DNA from: Sapria himalayana
Taxonomy: Eukaryota; Streptophyta; Magnoliopsida; Malpighiales; Rafflesiaceae
Direction: 5' to 3'
DNA: 64,000 nucleotides
Assembly (NCBI GenBank): GCA_029783825.1
Contig: JAREIK010000801.1
Location: 7,663,571 to 7,727,570, forward strand
Position 1 is the stretch's first letter, and every line of letters begins with the position of its first letter. The position numbers and the translations under genes are program-made. This document shows, piece by piece, positions 60,659 through 64,000 of the stretch. Below the pieces are notes generated by a model. It ran no database searches. It worked only from the letters and a program-made list of their open reading frames with translations, and was not told where the DNA came from.

Positions 60659-60830
60659 GCATTAGTAATCCAATTGGCAATATTGAAGTGAACCTCCTTG
60701 GAGATAACAAGTTTGATCCCCACAAGTGACCAAAATCCACTGAGACGAGTGACCTCGCCTCCTGGGATACATGTGGTTGGCTTCAGAGCTCAATTGGATC
60801 CATGGATCCTACCTAGTTAAAAAAACAATA
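60659..60830 (+). mobile_element. Second SINE-like element, older
   Basis: GCATTAGTAATCCAATTGGCA resembles a tRNA 5' half with box A. GTTTGATCC (60711-60719) fits box B. The body contains TGGTTGGCTTCAGAGCTC and it ends in an A-rich tail (AAAAAAACAATATAAA). No clear target duplication was found, and it is not closely similar to the SINE at 59544. Confidence 0.5.
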
Positions 60831-61983
60831 TAAATTCTCAATCATTGTTGGATTAAGTAGGTTTATTGGCCAAAACAAGGTTAGCTAACTAACATCATGT
60901 GATAGGTGAAAAAAAGAACCATATTGACTATATAATGACATCAAGCATTTGATATTCATTAATCATGAGTTATATTTTTAAAGAATTGATTTTATCGTCA
61001 CTTAGAAAATTATATCAATAGATGATACAATCACCTACATTGACTATATGACTAACCAATATTAAGTTTATTAACAAAAGCAGTGCTCCCTCCATAGCAA
61101 AGAGAGAGGCGGCAAAACTAAGACATTAATAATTACTCATCATGTGTTCATTGTGAGAAAATAGAACATACTTTTTTTGGATTTTCTACCCCAAATTACT
61201 CATCATCACTCTAGCAAATACTGACCACAAAATTTATGTGTCGAGATAATTACAATCCATAGAAAATAATATGCTATACTCTCACGGGATTTATTGAAGT
61301 GGTAATGAAGAAATTCTAAGGCACGATGACCAAAATTTTAGTATCACCCTCAACCAAGCCTTTTTCTATGAGTTAGTACTAAGTGCATAAGGCTACCATT
61401 TTAGCATGAAGACTATGAAAGATTAATATCTTGATAATTTTACTCCTAAAATTTAAAGAAATTATATCTAATAAGTCTCAAATTTATGATCTATTAAGTT
61501 TAGACAAAATCACTTACCATTACATCAAGACATGATCTTCAATAGATACATGTAACACAATAACTTTTTAGGTGATCAGTCATTACAATACTATTCAACA
61601 CAAGAACATCCACCACCATAATTGAATAATTTAATTACATTGTTATTTTTTATATATTTCTTAGAATTGATATCATCAAAGTATATTTATTATAATCAAA
61701 ACCACTGAGATATAAATTTTAGCTCTACAAAAAATGTAATATTTATTTAAATTCTCACATGAATCTAATTCATATAAATTTGCTCTCATCGTATTTATTC
61801 AAATTTTTAATGATCAATAACTTATTTAATTAAAGCTAATATATAATCTTATATTCACACATTATAATTACATATCATTTCTCCCTAAAATTTTATACTC
61901 TATCAAAACAAAACCTAGACATTTCATAATTCATTTATTTCTAATTGTATCTTTATGAATCTTTATGAATTTTCTTACTTATC
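60831..61983. other. AT-rich spacer with a repeat fragment
   Basis: No gene is supported. At 61415-61570, GATTAATATCTTGATAATTT and AATAAGTCTCAAATTTATGA match the ~460-bp repeat family. Confidence 0.55.
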
Positions 61984-62373
61984 TAGAGGTGTCAAATAGG
62001 CTGGGCCGAATCAATATGATTTTAGGCTTCTCAACCGAACTATTATGCTGGGTCAGGCACGACACGGTAGACATAGAATAACCGTGCGGTATCTAGCCCG
62101 ACAAGTTTAGTGGAGGTTAGGCCCGACATAAAAGGGTTTCGATGGCACGCAGTCACCCTTTAGGGGCTCGGTGAGCCTCACCCATCGTGTCGGCTCATCG
62201 TAACCATATTCGATGCATGGTTACACATGCCATGCCTAGCACGACATGCAGGCCAAAATCCCTCAGCCTGGCATGGGCACGAGCACAGGTCATTCCCGTG
62301 TTGTGCCGTGCCATTCTTTCTGCCGGGCCAGACCGAGTCAGCCCAGATTGATCCGACCCATTTGACATCCCTA
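61984..62373. mobile_element. hAT-like non-autonomous element, GC-rich
   Basis: 390 bp, much richer in G+C than its surroundings. Terminal inverted repeats are TAGAGGTGTCAAAT and ATTTGACATCCCTA (12 of 14 match when inverted). The 8-bp flanks TACTTATC (61976-61983) and CACTCATC (62374-62381) agree at 6 of 8, as expected for an old hAT duplication. The interior has many CGGGC/GCCCG-type phrases (GGCACGACACGG, GCCGGGCCAGACC), a composition seen in a common dispersed plant repeat. No ORF of interest. Confidence 0.75.
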
Positions 62374-62806
62374 CACTCATCTATCTAAACACACATATTT
62401 CTATTAAGACTATCATATGATATCATGATGCCTCATAGCATTATAAAATTTTGAATTATAAAGTATGCTTACTTTAATAATTATCACTTAATATTTTTTT
62501 AACCCATTATAAATTTATCTATCACACAAGAGTAAAGATTTATTATTATCATCTAAATTTCCAACTACCTTCAATCATATAGTCCATATTATTTTTTATT
62601 TCATTATTTTTTCAAATTATATATCATAAATATACAAAAGAATAATTTCAAGATCAATGAAATTATTTCTCTCTTGATTAAAAATTGAAGTTAAAAATTA
62701 AATATTTTATTCTTGATGGAGTGATTTTATAATATTTACTCTCTAATGTATCATAGTATGTATTTAATTTTCAACTTTGATATCAATTAATTTCATCAAT
62801 TAGAAC

Positions 62807-63221
62807 TAAATTTTTCAAATGGGTTATGCCAAGTCAGCACTTGGGACACCTCATTTGGTTTGGCCCAAACAAAAAAAGAGGCATTCCGTGCCAACCCGAC
62901 ATGCCTCAAAAAGTGGCAGCCATGCACGACATGTTAGCTGGCAAGAGCAAAAATTCATGTTGGATCGGACCCAAACCCATATCAAGCAGGATCCGTACCA
63001 AAAATAAACTGTACCCACGCCTACACCCTAGCTTGAGATGTTCCCAGGCACAAGTTCCCCCATACATGCATGGGCAAATCAATCACACACAAGTAACTTG
63101 CAATATGGTCTGGGAGGCACAAAGACTCTTCAATCAAGCCTGATATGCTCACCTCCAAAGGATGTACCATTTTGGATCCACCTTGTGACGGCCCATGCCG
63201 CCCGACCTATTTATATCTCTA
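62807..63221. mobile_element. Second, more diverged hAT-like element
   Basis: 415 bp, GC-rich. The start TAAATTTTTCAAATGGG resembles the TAG-G-TGTCAAATGGG type. The end TATTTATATCTCTA is the weaker inverted partner. Flanks ATTAGAAC (62799-62806) and ATTAGGAG (63222-63229) agree at 6 of 8. Interior phrases (GTTTGGCCCAAAC, CATGCACGACATG, GGCCCATGCCGCCCGAC) match the style of 61984-62373. No coding function. Confidence 0.6.
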
Positions 63222-64000
63222 ATTAGGAGAATATCACTTATAAATAATAAGCACCAAGGTATTTCTTCATAAAAATATCTTGTCAATTCATATAAAATCA
63301 AAATATAAAAACATATGCTTAAAGAAGAGTTATGATATAATTCTACAAATAATAATATAATATTTTGAAAACAAAAGAAAATAAACTATCCATTTTTTCC
63401 TTCAATATTGAGGATACCAACTACATCCATAATGATCATTAATCATTTAAATGCTCTAACTTAGTTTAGACATTCATTCTCATAGTTGTTAAATTGAGAT
63501 TCAAATCAAGAATCAATTTTTTTGTAACTTTTTCTCACGTTAATTAATTCATACTTCCTACAATTAATTTTTTTTTTGATATTTTAAATTTTATTTTTGT
63601 GATTTTTTTGGTATTTTATTATTTTTTATGCTAAATTCGTAATACTAAAGGTTAAAGTTACTTTTTTCCACGTTAATTAATTCATATAATTAGTAATTTT
63701 TTTTGATATTTTAGTTTTTATGTTTGTGACTTTTTGAAGATATTAGTCCCTTGAGAATCAGTATTATATCGATTTATGTGAATTAATTTGATTTTCAGTG
63801 ATTCAGCCTATGATTTATACATATTTTTGATTCTTTTAAAGAGACAAATCATATATCTTCTGAATCGTAAATCAAATTGTGAATCGTATGATTTTGATAA
63901 CAGCATTCTTTCTTAATAAGTCGATAATTATTATAATTTTATTTAATTTTTATTTATTACTATCTTTTTTATGGATTTACTATTTATTGATGGGAAGATC
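63222..64000. other. AT-rich DNA with a short tandem duplication
   Basis: No gene is seen. 'CACGTTAATTAATTCATA' followed by AATT-T7-GATATTTTA occurs at about 63537 and 63679 (period about 142 bp). Confidence 0.55.

Noticed and set aside
62195..63226. Overlapping frames of 61-105 codons rich in Arg, His and Pro
   Set aside because: They arise from the GC-rich non-autonomous hAT-like elements and share no domain with known proteins.
1..64000. A previously undescribed functional gene system
   Set aside because: All multi-gene groupings are explained by known transposon types or their debris. No operon-like, defence, or biosynthetic arrangement was seen.

Overview
Organism and character: The window is AT-rich, intron-bearing, transposon-dense nuclear DNA from a flowering plant. 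The evidence is CACTA, Ty1/copia, plant L1-type LINE, tRNA-SINE and hAT-like elements, plus decayed plant genes. The species cannot be named from the sequence. No intact, full-length protein-coding gene is visible; most coding signal is pseudogenic and was recognised by translating across stops and frameshifts. Layout: (1) 38-1383, minus: a non-processed pseudogene of the ER chaperone GRP94/HSP90.7 that runs off the left edge. (2) 2215-2765: a terminal fragment of a CACTA-type element with 'TAGC..GCTA' repeats, followed by a frame with a 57-bp (19-codon) period (2935-3480). (3) 4748-6172, minus: remnant of a 'putative plant transposon protein' type ORF. (4) 7544-16127: a complete but dead Ty1/copia retrotransposon with two LTRs, a GCAAC target-site duplication, a tRNA-Met-type primer site and a structured leader. 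(5) 16128-20308: AT-rich DNA without genes. (6) 20309-39529: two CACTA elements joined head to tail. The first (20309-35248) carries a TNP2-type transposase pseudogene with an internal tandem duplication, and a second transposon gene that is split by a 5.1-kb LINE in one of its introns. The second (35249-39529) is an internally deleted sister that kept only the second gene. (7) 39530-41420: a microsatellite/minisatellite field. (8) 42037-52330: a CACTA-like terminus, a MITE with long inverted repeats, an exact 59-bp tandem repeat, and a diverged family of roughly 300-bp units in direct and inverted pairs with recurring GTCATGAC-like motifs. (9) 52560-54145: extreme AT-rich DNA and an (AT)30 tract. 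(10) 54840-55730, minus: remnant of a second copia RT/RNase H. (11) 58668-59231, minus: three in-frame exons with canonical splice sites of a plant-conserved protein resembling the DUF948 group. This is the best candidate for a functional (though partial) gene. (12) 59311-61570: a tandem repeat family of about 460 bp interrupted by a tRNA-derived SINE, and a second SINE-like copy. (13) 61984-62373 and 62807-63221: two related GC-rich hAT-like non-autonomous elements with imperfect 8-bp target-site duplications. How the parts relate: the window records layered insertions. A CACTA element gave rise to, or fused with, a deletion derivative. Its transposase underwent internal duplication. A LINE then landed in an intron of its second gene. 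Nothing here looks like a new functional system. The most unusual structure is the fused CACTA pair, whose junction is an inverted repeat missing the four bases AGTG expected at the end of the first element.
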